Shown here piece by piece: positions 9,586 through 18,540 of a stretch of DNA of 64,000 nucleotides. Below the pieces are notes generated by a model that had not been told where the DNA came from, did no database searches, and was given only the letters and a program-made list of their open reading frames with translations. The position numbers and the translations under genes are program-made. The DNA comes from Bordetella flabilis (lineage in GTDB: Bacteria > Pseudomonadota > Gammaproteobacteria > Burkholderiales > Burkholderiaceae_B), in the NCBI RefSeq assembly GCF_001676725.1, contig NZ_CP016172.1:5456001-5520000 (forward strand). Direction: 5' to 3'. Position 1 is the first letter of the stretch; every line of letters begins with the position of its first letter.

Positions 9586-10425
9586 CTAGGCCAGCCAGCG
9601 CTTGCGCCGACGGTAGAACTTGCTATCGCGGAAGCTGCGGCGCGTCCCGCTGGCCAGGCCCAGGTAGAACTCCTTCACATCCTCGTTGCTGGCCAGCGCC
9701 GCGGCGTCGCCGTCCATGACCACGCGGCCGTTTTCCAGGATGTAGCCGTAGTCGGCATAGCGCAGCGCGATATTGGTATTCTGCTCGGCCAGCAGAAAGC
9801 TGACCCCCTCCTTGCGGTTCAGATCCTGCACGATCTGGAAGATTTCATCGACGACCTGCGGGGCCAGGCCCATGGACGGCTCGTCGAGCAGGATCATGGT
9901 GGGACTGGCCATCAGGGCACGGCCGATGGCCGTCATCTGCTGTTCCCCGCCCGACGTGTACCCCGCCTGGCTGCCGCGCCGCTGCTTGAGCCGCGGGAAG
10001 TACCGATAGACGCGTTCCAGCGCGGCTTCCGTATCGGCGCGGCCGAGCCGGCGCGTGTAGGCGCCGGTCAGCAGGTTTTCCTCCACGGTCAAATGCGCGA
10101 AGCAGTGGCGGCCTTCCATCACCTGCACCACGCCGCGCCGCACCAGGTCGGTGGGCGACAGCCGGTCTACCCGCTCGTCGCGATAGCGGATGCTGCCCTT
10201 GGTCACTTCGCCCCGTTCGCCCTGCAGCAGATTGGACACGGCGCGCAGGGTCGTGGTCTTGCCCGCCCCGTTGGCGCCCAGCAGGGCGACGATGCGCCCT
10301 TCGGGGACCTGCAGGGATACGCCCTTGAGCACCAGGATGACGTGGTTGTAGATGACCTCGATGCCGTTGACGTCCAGCAGGATGCCGGACGGCGCGGGCG
10401 TTGGAACATGCGGCATGGCGCTCAT
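9586..10425 (-). CDS. LIV-type ABC transporter ATPase, LivF-like
   Basis: This is one of two cytoplasmic ATPases of the branched-chain-amino-acid-type importer in this operon. The 279 residues include Walker A GANGAGKTT at 50-58, the ABC signature in a degenerate form (TSGGEQQM), Walker B with MILLDEPSMGLAP, and the LAEQN H-loop region, where Asn stands in place of the usual His or Phe. The C-terminal tail beyond about residue 245 is Arg/Lys-rich (SFRDSKFYRRRKRWLA) and longer than in ordinary LivF. The ATG at 10425 lies nine bases after the stop of the receptor gene, and GAAGG around that stop may serve as its ribosome site. Confidence 0.9.
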   Translation of the reverse strand: MSAMPHVPTPAPSGILLDVNGIEVIYNHVILVLKGVSLQVPEGRIVALLGANGAGKTTTLRAVSNLLQGERGEVTKGSIRYRDERVDRLSPTDLVRRGVVQVMEGRHCFAHLTVEENLLTGAYTRRLGRADTEAALERVYRYFPRLKQRRGSQAGYTSGGEQQMTAIGRALMASPTMILLDEPSMGLAPQVVDEIFQIVQDLNRKEGVSFLLAEQNTNIALRYADYGYILENGRVVMDGDAAALASNEDVKEFYLGLASGTRRSFRDSKFYRRRKRWLA

Positions 10426-10434
10426 GATGGACGG

Positions 10435-11766
10435 CTAGCCTTCGCACTTGACCGGAGTGATGTTCTTTTCCTTGGCGTACTTGGCGGCGGCCTCCTTGAC
10501 CAGCGGGTCGACGATGGTCTTGTCCGATTGGTACCAGTCGGAAACCACCTTGAACTTGGCGCCGTCCCATTGCACGATGCGCGCCCAGTCCGCTCCCATG
10601 TGGTTGGCGCACGAGGTCTTGACCGGTCGCATGATTTCACCGAAGCCCAGCTGCTCCAGCCGCGCCTGCGAGAGGTCCAGGTTTTCGAAGCCCCAGCGCA
10701 CCTGCTCCGGCGTCATGGACTTGCCCTTGCCGAATTTCTCCTGGGCGGTGCGGATGGCCTCGACCTGCAGCATGGAAATCATCATGCCGCGCATGTGCGC
10801 GATCGTGCCGACCGAGTTGCCGGTCTTGTCGCTGCCCTCGCCCTTGTCGTAGACGAACTTCTTCAGGTCCTGCGAGACCTTGCCCGGTTCGCCGCTGTTG
10901 TGAATGGTGATGGCGTTGTAGCCCTTGGCCACGGCGCCCAGGTCCTTGACGTCGCCTTCGGAGCCGGCCCACCAGATCCCGTAGATCTTGTCGCGCGCGT
11001 AGCCGCTGGCCTGCGCTTCGCGGATGGCCGTGGGCGTCATGATGCCCGCGCTCCACAGCAGCACGTAGTCGGGGCGGTTCTGGCGGATCTGCAGCCAGGT
11101 GGACTTCTGTTCCACCCCGGGCGCGGTGACCGGGTAGAGCAGCAGTTCGAAGCCATTCTTCTTGGCGCGCGCCTGCAGCAGGGGAATCGGCTCCTTGCCA
11201 TACGGCGAATCGTGGTAGACCAGGGCGATCCTCTTGCCCTTCAGCTTGTCCGCGCCGCCCACTTTCTTGGCGATGTCCTGGATCATGACGTCTGCCGCCG
11301 TCCAGTACGTGCCCAGCAGGGGAAAGTTCCACTGGAAGACCGAGCCGTCGACCGCCTGCGACAAACCGTAGCCCACGGTCTCGACCGGCACCTTGTCCAG
11401 CGGCGCCTTGTCGCTGACCGCGAAGGTGATGCCCGTGGACTGGGTATCGAAGCCCGACGCGCCCGTGGGTCCGTGCGTCTTCAGGCGCTCATAGCATTCC
11501 ACCCCGCGGTCCGTGGCGTAGGCCGTCTCGCATTCTTCGTAGGTGATTTTCACGCCGTTCACGCCGCCGTCGCGCGCGTTGACCAGCTTCAGGTAGTCCA
11601 GCTTGCCGTCCGCCCATGGAATGCCCAACGGAGCGAATGAACCGGTGCGGTACACCAGCAGCGGCACGAATTGTTCGTCGGCCCACGCCGGCAGGCTGGC
11701 GGTGCCCAGCAGCGCCCCCGCGGCCGTCAGGGCCGCCGCGAATCGCATATTCAAACGCTTCATCAT
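10435..11766 (-). CDS. LIV-type ABC transporter substrate-binding protein
   Basis: The 443-residue periplasmic receptor has a clear signal peptide (residues 1-29, ending LPAWA before DEQ) and the Leu/Ile/Val-binding-protein fold: SFAPLGIPWADGKLDYLKLVNARDGGVNG, TYEECETAYATDRGVECYERL, and the second-lobe block KGKRIALVYHDSPYGKEPIPLL. Such receptors in operons with CoA ligases usually bind aromatic or short organic acids rather than amino acids. It is encoded between the LivM-like permease and the LivF-like ATPase, in a leftward operon starting near 16773. The tandem Met at the start leaves the exact codon open by one residue. Confidence 0.92.
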   Translation of the reverse strand: MMKRLNMRFAAALTAAGALLGTASLPAWADEQFVPLLVYRTGSFAPLGIPWADGKLDYLKLVNARDGGVNGVKITYEECETAYATDRGVECYERLKTHGPTGASGFDTQSTGITFAVSDKAPLDKVPVETVGYGLSQAVDGSVFQWNFPLLGTYWTAADVMIQDIAKKVGGADKLKGKRIALVYHDSPYGKEPIPLLQARAKKNGFELLLYPVTAPGVEQKSTWLQIRQNRPDYVLLWSAGIMTPTAIREAQASGYARDKIYGIWWAGSEGDVKDLGAVAKGYNAITIHNSGEPGKVSQDLKKFVYDKGEGSDKTGNSVGTIAHMRGMMISMLQVEAIRTAQEKFGKGKSMTPEQVRWGFENLDLSQARLEQLGFGEIMRPVKTSCANHMGADWARIVQWDGAKFKVVSDWYQSDKTIVDPLVKEAAAKYAKEKNITPVKCEG

Positions 11767-11876
11767 CTACCTCCTGGATGGTGTGCGGGACACCGGGTTG
11801 GTCCGGTCTGGTGCCGGATATCCGTGGACGGCGGTGCAGCACGCCGGCGCGCGGGGTCGTATCTGGGACAGCGCGT

Positions 11877-12941
11877 TCAATGCGGAAAGGGCCATATGCG
11901 CAGCTTTTCCTTGCCGATGCTCCACAGGCGGGCCAGGCCATGCGGCTCGGCGATCAGGAAAAACACGATCAGCGAGCCGAACACCATGTGCTCGATGTGC
12001 GAAGCGGTGTCCACGGCCAGGGGCAAGCCCAGCATGCCCGGGATATTGGCCAGCAGCACGGGCAGCAGCACGATGAAGGCGGCGCCGAAGAAACTGCCCA
12101 GGATGGAGCCGAGCCCGCCGATGATGACCATGAACAGCAGTTGGAAGGAGCGCCCGAGGTCGAATGCCAGCGGCTCCCACGCGCCCAGGTGGATGAATCC
12201 CCACAACGCGCCGGCCACGCCCACGATGAAAGAGCTGACGGCGAAGGCGGTCAGCTTGGCGTACATGGGGCGGATGCCGATGACCGATGCGGCCACGTCC
12301 ATGTCGCGGATGGCCATCCATTCCCGCCCTATCGCCCCGCGTACCAGGTTCTTGGCGAGCAAGGTGAAGACCGCGACCACGCTCAGCACGAAAAGATAGC
12401 GCTGCGTCGAAGTCTGCAGCGGCATCCCGAACACCTCCAGCGGCGGCACCGACACGCTGCCGGACGAAGAGTAGTTGGTGAAGTAGGGAATGCGCAGGAA
12501 GGCCCAGTCCACGAAGAACTGCGCCGCGAGCGTCGCCACGGCCAGATAAAGTCCGCGGATGCGCAGGCTGGGAATGCCGAACACCACCCCGACCGCCGTC
12601 GCACACAGGCCGCCCAGCAGGATCTGCAGCAGCAGCGGCATCTCGGGCGTGCGCACGCCGAAGTTCCACGCGGCATAGGCGCCCACCGCCATGAAGGCGC
12701 CGGTACCCAGCGAGATCTGTCCGCAATAACCCACCAGGACATTCAAACCCACCGCGGCCAGCGACAGGATCAGGAAGGGAATGAAGATGGCGCGCAGGAA
12801 ATAGTCCCCCGCCAGCAGCGGCACCACGACGAAGGCCACGGCCAGCAACAGGGCGACGAAGACGCGGTCCTGGCGGATGGGGAATATCTGCTGGTCGGCC
12901 AGGTAGCTGGTCTTGAACTGGCCGTTTTCGCGATAGAACAT
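11877..12941 (-). CDS. LIV-type ABC transporter permease, LivM-like
   Basis: The 354-residue product is an inner-membrane permease with eight to ten hydrophobic segments. The LivM landmarks are visible: LAAVGLNVLVGYCGQISLGTGAFMAVGAYAAWNF, GIPSLRIRGLYLAVATLAAQFF and GREWMAIRDMDVAASVIGIRPMYAKLTAFAVSSFIVGVAGAL, which includes the EAA-like loop meeting the ATPase. The N terminus has about 25 extra polar residues before the first helix. It lies 16 bases after the LivH-like gene and is followed after 110 bases by the receptor gene, the largest gap inside this operon. Confidence 0.92.
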   Translation of the reverse strand: MFYRENGQFKTSYLADQQIFPIRQDRVFVALLLAVAFVVVPLLAGDYFLRAIFIPFLILSLAAVGLNVLVGYCGQISLGTGAFMAVGAYAAWNFGVRTPEMPLLLQILLGGLCATAVGVVFGIPSLRIRGLYLAVATLAAQFFVDWAFLRIPYFTNYSSSGSVSVPPLEVFGMPLQTSTQRYLFVLSVVAVFTLLAKNLVRGAIGREWMAIRDMDVAASVIGIRPMYAKLTAFAVSSFIVGVAGALWGFIHLGAWEPLAFDLGRSFQLLFMVIIGGLGSILGSFFGAAFIVLLPVLLANIPGMLGLPLAVDTASHIEHMVFGSLIVFFLIAEPHGLARLWSIGKEKLRIWPFPH

Positions 12942-12957
12942 GGTCGCTTCCTTTGCC

Positions 12958-13887
12958 CTAGACGCGATCGATGATTTTTTCGCCGAACAGGCCCTGGGGC
13001 CGGAACAGCAGGAAGACCAGGGCCAGCACGTAGGCGAACCAGATCTCGATACCGCCGCCGACCAGGGATCCCAGATAGACCTCGGACAGCTTTTCCCCCA
13101 CGCCGATGATCAATCCGCCCAGGATGGCGCCGGGGATCGAGGTGAGACCGCCCAGGATCACGACGGGCAAGGCGCGCAGGGCCGCCGTCGACAAGGTGAA
13201 CTGCACGCCGAACTTCGAGCCCCAGATCACGCCGGCGACCAGCGCGACCAGCCCGGCGACCGCCCACACCACGACCCAGATGCGGTTGAGCGGAATGCCG
13301 ATGGACTGCGCCGCCTGGTGATCGTCGGCCACGGCGCGCAACGCGCGTCCCGTGCCGGTGTACTGGAAGAACAGGGCCAGTACCGCGACGAGCAACGCGG
13401 CAACCACCGCGGCGGTCAGGTCCTCCAGGTTGAGCAGCACGCCGCCTTCGAAGAAGCGCTCCAGGATGAATGCGGGTTCCTTGGGCATGCCGACATTGAT
13501 GGAATACACCGAACTGCCGAAGGCGATCTGGCCGGCGCCATCGAGGAAGTAGCTGATGCCCAGCGTCGCCATCAGCAGCGTCGTGGCTTCCTGGTTCACC
13601 AGGCGCCGCAGGACCAGGCGTTCCACGGCGACGGCCAGGCCGTACATCAGGGCGGCGCTGACGATGAAGGCCAGCACGTTGGCCAGCAACGCGTTGTCGA
13701 AGCCCAGCCAGCCGGGTATCCACTCCGAGAACCGCGCCATCGAAAGCGCCGCCACCAGAACCATGGCGCCCTGCGCGAAATTGAATACGCCCGAGGCCTT
13801 GAAGATCAGCACGAAGCCCAGGCCGATCAGCGCGTACAACATGCCGCTCATCAGCCCGCCAAACAGTGTCTCCAGGAAAAATCCCAC
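12958..13887 (-). CDS. LIV-type ABC transporter permease, LivH-like
   Basis: The 309-residue inner-membrane permease carries the LivH hallmarks GFFLETLFGGLMSGMLYALIGLGFVLIFKASGVFNFAQGAM and QSIGIPLNRIWVVVWAVAGLVALVAGVIWG, and ends with RPQGLFGEKIIDRV. The start is a GTG at 13887, chosen because AGGAG sits seven bases upstream and the protein then begins exactly where LivH homologues begin; the frame itself stays open far upstream as the shadow of livG. It pairs with the LivM-like permease downstream. Confidence 0.9.
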   Translation of the reverse strand: MGFFLETLFGGLMSGMLYALIGLGFVLIFKASGVFNFAQGAMVLVAALSMARFSEWIPGWLGFDNALLANVLAFIVSAALMYGLAVAVERLVLRRLVNQEATTLLMATLGISYFLDGAGQIAFGSSVYSINVGMPKEPAFILERFFEGGVLLNLEDLTAAVVAALLVAVLALFFQYTGTGRALRAVADDHQAAQSIGIPLNRIWVVVWAVAGLVALVAGVIWGSKFGVQFTLSTAALRALPVVILGGLTSIPGAILGGLIIGVGEKLSEVYLGSLVGGGIEIWFAYVLALVFLLFRPQGLFGEKIIDRV

Positions 13888-13904
13888 CGCTGTTCTCCTA
13901 GGCC

Positions 13905-14777
13905 CTAGTGCGAGACGCCCAGATAGGCGCGCACCACATCCTCGTTGGCGCGCACCTGTTCCGGCTCCCCGTCGCCGATCTTGCGGCCGTAGTCCAGCAC
14001 CACCACCCGATCGGAAATATCCATCACCACGCCCATGTCGTGCTCGATCAGCACGATGGTGGTGCCGAACTCCTCGTTGACGTCCAGGATGAAGCGGCAC
14101 ATGTCCTGCTTTTCCTCGATGTTCATGCCCGCCATGGGCTCGTCGAGCAGCAACATGCGCGGCTCCATGGCCAGCGCCCGACCCAGGTCCACCCGCTTCT
14201 GCAGGCCATAGGGCAGGCGCCCGACCGGAACCTTCCGGTAGGCCTGGATCTCCAGGAAATCGATGATGTTCTCGACGAACTCGCGATGCCGGATCTCTTC
14301 GCGCGCGGCCGGGCCGATGCGCAGCGCCTGCGCCAGCAGGCCGCACTTCATGCGCAGGTTGCGGCCCGTCATAATGTTGTCCAGCACGCTCATGCCCTTG
14401 AACAGCGCCAGGTTCTGGAAGGTGCGCGCGACGCCCATTTCGGCGGCGCGGCGCGGCGTCATGCGCGTATAGCGCTGGCCCTGGAAGACGATGGCGCCCT
14501 GCTGCGGCGTATACACGCCGTTGATCACGTTGAGCATCGAGCTCTTGCCCGCGCCGTTGGGACCGATGATGGCGCGCACCTCGTGTTCGCGCACGTCGAA
14601 AGAGATGTCGGTCAGGGCCTTGACGCCACCGAAACGCAGCGAGATGTTCTGCATGTCCAGGATCACGCCGCCTATGCGGCGCGCGCGGTCCCGATTGCCG
14701 CTGGCGACGGACGCGGCGCCCGAGGTGGCGGCCTCGGCGGCCAGGGAATGAGCGGGCATGGCGGCGGCGTGGCTCAT
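13905..14777 (-). CDS. LIV-type ABC transporter ATPase, LivG-like
   Basis: This is the second cytoplasmic ATPase of the importer. The 290-residue product has about 35 poorly conserved Ala/Ser-rich N-terminal residues, then LDMQNISLRFGGVKALTDISF, Walker A GPNGAGKSS at 72-80, MGVARTFQNLALFKGMSVLDNIMTGR (the LivG insertion), a signature region PYGLQKRVDLGRAL that departs from the usual LSGGQ (normal for LivG), and Walker B RMLLLDEPMAGMN followed by VLIEHDMGVVM. The ATG at 14777 is separated by one base from the TGA of the upstream CoA ligase gene (TGATATG), so translation is very probably coupled. Confidence 0.93.
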   Translation of the reverse strand: MSHAAAMPAHSLAAEAATSGAASVASGNRDRARRIGGVILDMQNISLRFGGVKALTDISFDVREHEVRAIIGPNGAGKSSMLNVINGVYTPQQGAIVFQGQRYTRMTPRRAAEMGVARTFQNLALFKGMSVLDNIMTGRNLRMKCGLLAQALRIGPAAREEIRHREFVENIIDFLEIQAYRKVPVGRLPYGLQKRVDLGRALAMEPRMLLLDEPMAGMNIEEKQDMCRFILDVNEEFGTTIVLIEHDMGVVMDISDRVVVLDYGRKIGDGEPEQVRANEDVVRAYLGVSH

Positions 14778-14778
14778 A

Positions 14779-16773
14779 TCACGCTGCCTCGCCGGCCAGC
14801 GCCGGATAGCTGCGCACGTCGCGTATCGCGAGCTCGGCCGCAATGCGACCGGTGCGCCCGTCCTCGAACTTGACTTCGGTCTCGATGTACTGCGATGCAC
14901 GCCCTTCGAACAGCGCGTCCACCAGCAGCGCATACTTCTGCGCGATGTAGGCGCGGCGCACCTTGCGCGTGCGCGTCAACTCGTCGTCGTCGGGATCCAG
15001 CTCCTTGTGCAGGATCAGGAAGCGGCGTACCTGCGACGCGGCCAGGCGCGCGTCGCGCGCCAGCTCGGCATTGGCTTGCTCGACGCAACCGGCGATGAGG
15101 TCCTGCACCTCCTGCTTGCCGGCCAGATCGGTATAGCCGGCATAAGGCAGGCCCCGGCGTTCGGCCCAGTTGCCGACAGCCTCCAGGTCGATGTTGATGA
15201 AAACGCATACCGCGTCCCGGCCTGCCCCGAAGGCAACGGCTTCCTTGATATAGGGAAAGAACTTCAGCTTGTTCTCGATGTACTTGGGAGCGAACAGGCT
15301 GCCATCGGCCAGCTTGCCGACGTCCTTGGCGCGATCGATGATCTTGAGCTGCCCATCCGTGTCGAGGTAGCCCGCGTCGCCGGTATGGAACCAGCCTTCG
15401 GCATCGCGCGCCGCCTGGGTCGCTTCCGGGTTGCGGTAGTACTCCTTGAACAGGCCGGGGCTCTGGACCAGGATTTCGCCGTTGTCGGCGACGCGGATGC
15501 GCACGCCCTGCACCGGGGGGCCGACCGTATCGGCGCGCACCTGCCCGTCGGGTTGCACGCAGACGAAGACGGAGGTCTCCGTGGAGCCGTACAACTGCTT
15601 CAGGTTGATGCCGATGGAGCGGTAAAACGCGAACAGGTCGGGACCGATCGCCTCGCCGGCGGTGTAGGCGACGCGCACGCGGCTCATGCCCAGGGCATTG
15701 CGCAGCGGTCCATAGACCAGCAGGTTGCCCAGTCCATACAGCAGGCGGTCGACCAGGCTGACCGGCTGTCCATCCAGGATGCGCACGCCGACGCGCCGCG
15801 CCAGCGCCATGCAGGCCTGGAACATCCGGCGCTTGATGCGCCCCGCGTCCTCCATGCGGATCAGCACATGGGTCAGAAGGTCCTCCAGGATACGCGGCGG
15901 CGCAAAATAATACGTCGGGCCGATATCGCGCATGTCGATGGCCACGGTGGCGGGCGATTCCGGATGGTTCACGGTGAAGCCGGTGACCAGCAACTGCGTA
16001 TACGAGAACATGTTCTGTCCGATCCAGGCCGGCGGCAGGTAGGCCAGCACGTCCTCGTGGTCGGTCAAGCCTTCCATGGCCTGGACGGCGCGCGCGCGGT
16101 CGATCAGCGCCGCATGCGTCAGCACCACTCCCTTGGGCCTGCCGGTGGTGCCGGAGGTGTAGAACATGGCCGCGGTCTGCTCGGGGCGCACGCTGCGCGC
16201 GGTGCGCTCGAAGAATTCCGGGTCCAGGCGCGCGCGCTCGGCGCCGCTCTGCAGCAGCGTATCGAAGGACATCAGCAAGGGATCGCTGTAATGCCGCAGG
16301 CCGCGCGGATCGTCATAGACGACGTGACGCAAGGCCGGGCACTGCTCGCGCACTTCCAGCATCTTGTCGACCTGTTCCTGGTCCTCGACGACGACCACCT
16401 CGACCTCGGCGTCGCTCAGCACGAAGGCCATCTCCTGGGCAACGGCATCCTGGTAAAGCGGTACGGGAATGGCGCCAAGCGCCTGGACGGCCATCATGGC
16501 GATGTACAGCCGCGGCCGGTTTTCGCCGATGACCGCCACATGCTGTCCCGCCTGCACACCGAGCGCCGCCAGGCCATGCGCGACGTGGCCGGCGAGCGCG
16601 GCGACCTGGGCCCAGGTAAGTGTCTGCCAAATGCCGAGGTCTTTTTCCCGTATGGCGGGACGCGCGCCACGGACGCGGGCATGCAGAAGCAGCAAGGCGG
16701 GAAAGGTATCCGCCTCGGGCCCCGGCCGGGATGCGGGCTGGGATTGCGCCACGTTGTCTCCTGTCGGTGCCAC
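14779..16773 (-). CDS. Long-chain acyl-CoA synthetase-like AMP-binding enzyme
   Basis: The 664-residue product is an adenylate-forming CoA ligase of the large FadD15/ACSL type. The ATP loop FYTSGTTGRPKGVVLTHAAL lies near residue 206. LYGSTETSVFVCVQPDG is the acyl-AMP block, GWFHTGDAGYLDTDGQLKIIDRAKDV the hinge region, and a long C-terminal extension contains DDDELTRTRKVRRAYIAQKY, typical of the bacterial ACSL-like branch. It is the first gene of the operon and is followed immediately by livG. Together with the PaaK-like gene at the end it suggests uptake of a carboxylic acid and its activation in the cell; the acid could be aromatic, branched or fatty. Confidence 0.88.
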   Translation of the reverse strand: MAPTGDNVAQSQPASRPGPEADTFPALLLLHARVRGARPAIREKDLGIWQTLTWAQVAALAGHVAHGLAALGVQAGQHVAVIGENRPRLYIAMMAVQALGAIPVPLYQDAVAQEMAFVLSDAEVEVVVVEDQEQVDKMLEVREQCPALRHVVYDDPRGLRHYSDPLLMSFDTLLQSGAERARLDPEFFERTARSVRPEQTAAMFYTSGTTGRPKGVVLTHAALIDRARAVQAMEGLTDHEDVLAYLPPAWIGQNMFSYTQLLVTGFTVNHPESPATVAIDMRDIGPTYYFAPPRILEDLLTHVLIRMEDAGRIKRRMFQACMALARRVGVRILDGQPVSLVDRLLYGLGNLLVYGPLRNALGMSRVRVAYTAGEAIGPDLFAFYRSIGINLKQLYGSTETSVFVCVQPDGQVRADTVGPPVQGVRIRVADNGEILVQSPGLFKEYYRNPEATQAARDAEGWFHTGDAGYLDTDGQLKIIDRAKDVGKLADGSLFAPKYIENKLKFFPYIKEAVAFGAGRDAVCVFINIDLEAVGNWAERRGLPYAGYTDLAGKQEVQDLIAGCVEQANAELARDARLAASQVRRFLILHKELDPDDDELTRTRKVRRAYIAQKYALLVDALFEGRASQYIETEVKFEDGRTGRIAAELAIRDVRSYPALAGEAA

Positions 16774-16893
16774 GGCCCTGGACGCATGCCGCGCACGAGG
16801 CGCGGAGCTGCGATGTAGAGGGCGTGGACCTGTCGTTGTAGGTTTCGGGCTGCGGTGTAGCGTGCGGTTAAGGTATAAGCTTGCATCAGGTGC

Positions 16894-16915
16894 AACTGTC
16901 GCATTCGCGACAATT
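16894..16915. promoter_or_regulatory. Dyad GTCGC-N4-GCGAC between the CoA ligase operon and the Crp/Fnr gene
   Basis: The two 5-base arms (16898-16902 and 16907-16911) are perfect inverted copies with a 4-base spacer, and the flanks AACT/AATT extend the symmetry with one mismatch. This 5-N4-5 geometry is that of Crp/Fnr-family operators. The site lies in the divergent intergenic region, 25 bases before the regulator start, so autoregulation and control of the operon are both plausible. The role is inferred. Confidence 0.5.
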
Positions 16916-16939
16916 CCAGACGATTAAGGGTATATCCCG

Positions 16940-17608
16940 ATGCATGTCTCCGACTCGCTGCAACTGGCCGCGGCGTGGTTCCGCCTGCTCACGCCGGCGG
17001 AGCAGGACCGCGTCGAAAAGGACCTGACGGTGCAGCAGGTGCCGGCCGGCACAATCATCGAGCGCAGGGGCGAAATGGCGCAAGCCTGGATCGGCGTGCT
17101 GGCCGGGCTGGTGAAGGTGTCCGTCGGCAACGCCGAGGGCAAGCTGGCCTCGTTGACCGGCGTGCCGGCGGGCGGCTGGTTCGGCGAGGGCTCGCTGCTG
17201 AAACACGAGGCACGCAAGTACGACGTGGTGGCGTTGCGCGACTCGGTCATCGCCCGCTTGCCGGCGGCGACGTTCGAGTCGCTGCTGGACAGCAGTATTC
17301 CGTTCAACCGCTATCTGCTGCACCAGTTGAACGAGCGCGTGGCGCAGTTCATCGGCAAGGCCGAAAACGACAGGCTGCTGGACGCGGACGCGCGGGTGGC
17401 GCGCTGTCTTGCGGAGTTGTTCAACCCTTTGCTGTATCCGGGCATGGGGCGGCGCCTAAGCATCACCCAGGAGGAGGTCGGCTACCTGGCGCGGGTGTCG
17501 CGACAACGGGCGAACCGGGCGTTGTGCACGCTGGAGCGGGCGGGGTTGTTGAAGGTGGAATACCGGGGGGTTCGGGTGCTGGATCTGGAGGGGTTGAAGC
17601 GGTATTAG
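16940..17608 (+). CDS. Crp/Fnr-family transcription regulator
   Basis: The 222-residue product has an N-terminal cyclic-nucleotide-binding-like barrel (about residues 10-125: TIIERRGEMAQAWIGVLAGLVKVSV, GGWFGEGSLLKHEARKYDVVAL), a dimerisation helix (ESLLDSSIPFNRYLLHQLNERVAQFIG), and a C-terminal winged helix (about 165-215) with recognition helix VSRQRANRALCTLERAGLL. The phosphate-binding Arg-Ser pair of true cAMP receptors is absent and there is no N-terminal Cys cluster as in Fnr, so the signal is neither obviously cAMP nor oxygen. It diverges from the CoA ligase/ABC operon and is the obvious candidate to control it, perhaps sensing an acyl-CoA or the acid. Confidence 0.85.
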   Translation: MHVSDSLQLAAAWFRLLTPAEQDRVEKDLTVQQVPAGTIIERRGEMAQAWIGVLAGLVKVSVGNAEGKLASLTGVPAGGWFGEGSLLKHEARKYDVVALRDSVIARLPAATFESLLDSSIPFNRYLLHQLNERVAQFIGKAENDRLLDADARVARCLAELFNPLLYPGMGRRLSITQEEVGYLARVSRQRANRALCTLERAGLLKVEYRGVRVLDLEGLKRY

Positions 17609-17651
17609 GGGTGGAGGGGTTGGTGTGTCTTGGGGAGTGAGGTTCTTGAGG

Positions 17652-17930
17652 CGTCCGGCGGGGTAGTCGCCTGCCCGGTCCGGCACGGTCGACCGGTCCG
17701 GCGCCCGGGCGCCGGACGCCGCTACGCACGCTCGTCCCGCGGCCGCTGCGCGGTGGTGTTTTTGTGCAAACCCGTGCGGCACGCGTCCCTTCGCGCCAGC
17801 TCGCTCGGTCTCTACGTGCCGGCCCGGGCAGGCGACTACCCCGCCGGACTCTGGCGTCTTGAATTGACGGCCGCTGTGACGGGTTGTGTTCTTGCAGCTT
17901 CGGTCGCCAGCAGTGGGGGTGGAAGAGTTT
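17652..17930 (+). repeat. Large inverted repeat, copy A
   Basis: This copy matches the reverse complement of copy B at 18584-18862 along nearly its whole length, with scattered single-base differences (an estimate by eye, not a computed alignment). Inside it a 183-base unit (17660-17842) has its own terminal inverted repeats of about 28 bases with one mismatch, and a GC-rich internal palindrome near 17695-17716. No transposase or coding frame is seen. It resembles a small palindromic or MITE-like element. Confidence 0.8.
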
Positions 17931-17939
17931 GCGGTGCCC

Positions 17940-17974
17940 GCCAAAGCACGGCCCCCTGCGGGCCGTGCTTTGGC
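17940..17974. repeat. Perfect 15-bp stem hairpin
   Basis: Arms at 17940-17954 (GCCAAAGCACGGCCC) and 17960-17974 are perfect inverted copies around a five-base loop. No T-run follows, so it is not a standard terminator. A sequence variant of the same hairpin occurs at 18541-18574. Confidence 0.75.
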
Positions 17975-18255
17975 TTACGCGGTGTGGGCTTGCGACGGGT
18001 GATGGCGTTGTCGGGGGATTGCGTCGGGAATGGATGGGTGGGGTGCTGCTTCGATGTCGGCTCGGCTGATGGAGGATCGGGCATTGCCCACCCATCGCGG
18101 CCCGCGGGGGGCGCGATGTGCTTACGCGACGTGCGTTCGCGACGGGGATGCAGGACTTGCAAGGTCGGAAGCAGTACGGGGATCGTAGGGGCTGCACACA
18201 CAAATTCTGGCGGGCTCGACAGTCTGCCGGTGCGCCCAGGCGCCGGAATCGTCGC

Positions 18256-18540
18256 ATGATCAGCATCTGCCGCAGCGCGCACTCCGTATGCCGAAGTGCG
18301 GACCCCGGGGCTCCGCGCTTCCGACGGGTAGTCACCTGCCGATCGAGCACGTAGCCCCGCCCGAATCGCCGCACGACCAGCCTCCGCCGCAGCTCGCACT
18401 CCGTATGCCGAAGTGCGAACCCCAAGGCTCCGCGCTTCCAGCGGGTAGTCACCTGCCCGACCCGGCACCTAGAGCCGCCCGAATCGCCGCACGACCAACA
18501 TCCGCCACAGCTCGCACTGGCCGCAGGCCGCAGTATGTAT
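18256..18540 (+). repeat. Degenerate tandem repeat, period about 117 bases
   Basis: The motif TATGCCGAAG recurs at 18287, 18404 and 18538 (spacings 117 and 134). Each of the first two units carries an imperfect hairpin (GAAGTGCGGACCCC facing GGGGCTCCGCGCTTC or a variant), then the GGGTAGTCACCTGCC core and a block like GAATCGCCGCACGACCA. The third unit leads into the perfect hairpin at 18541. Confidence 0.75.

Noticed and set aside
8227-11640. 1137-codon plus-strand frame opposite the ABC operon
   Set aside because: It is exactly antisense to three genes with clear family motifs; its His/Arg/Gln-rich product is typical of antisense frames in high-GC DNA.
17463-18452. 329-codon minus-strand frame across the repeat island
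   Set aside because: It runs antisense into the Crp/Fnr gene and through the palindromic repeats; the product is Pro/Arg/Thr low complexity and no ribosome site was seen.
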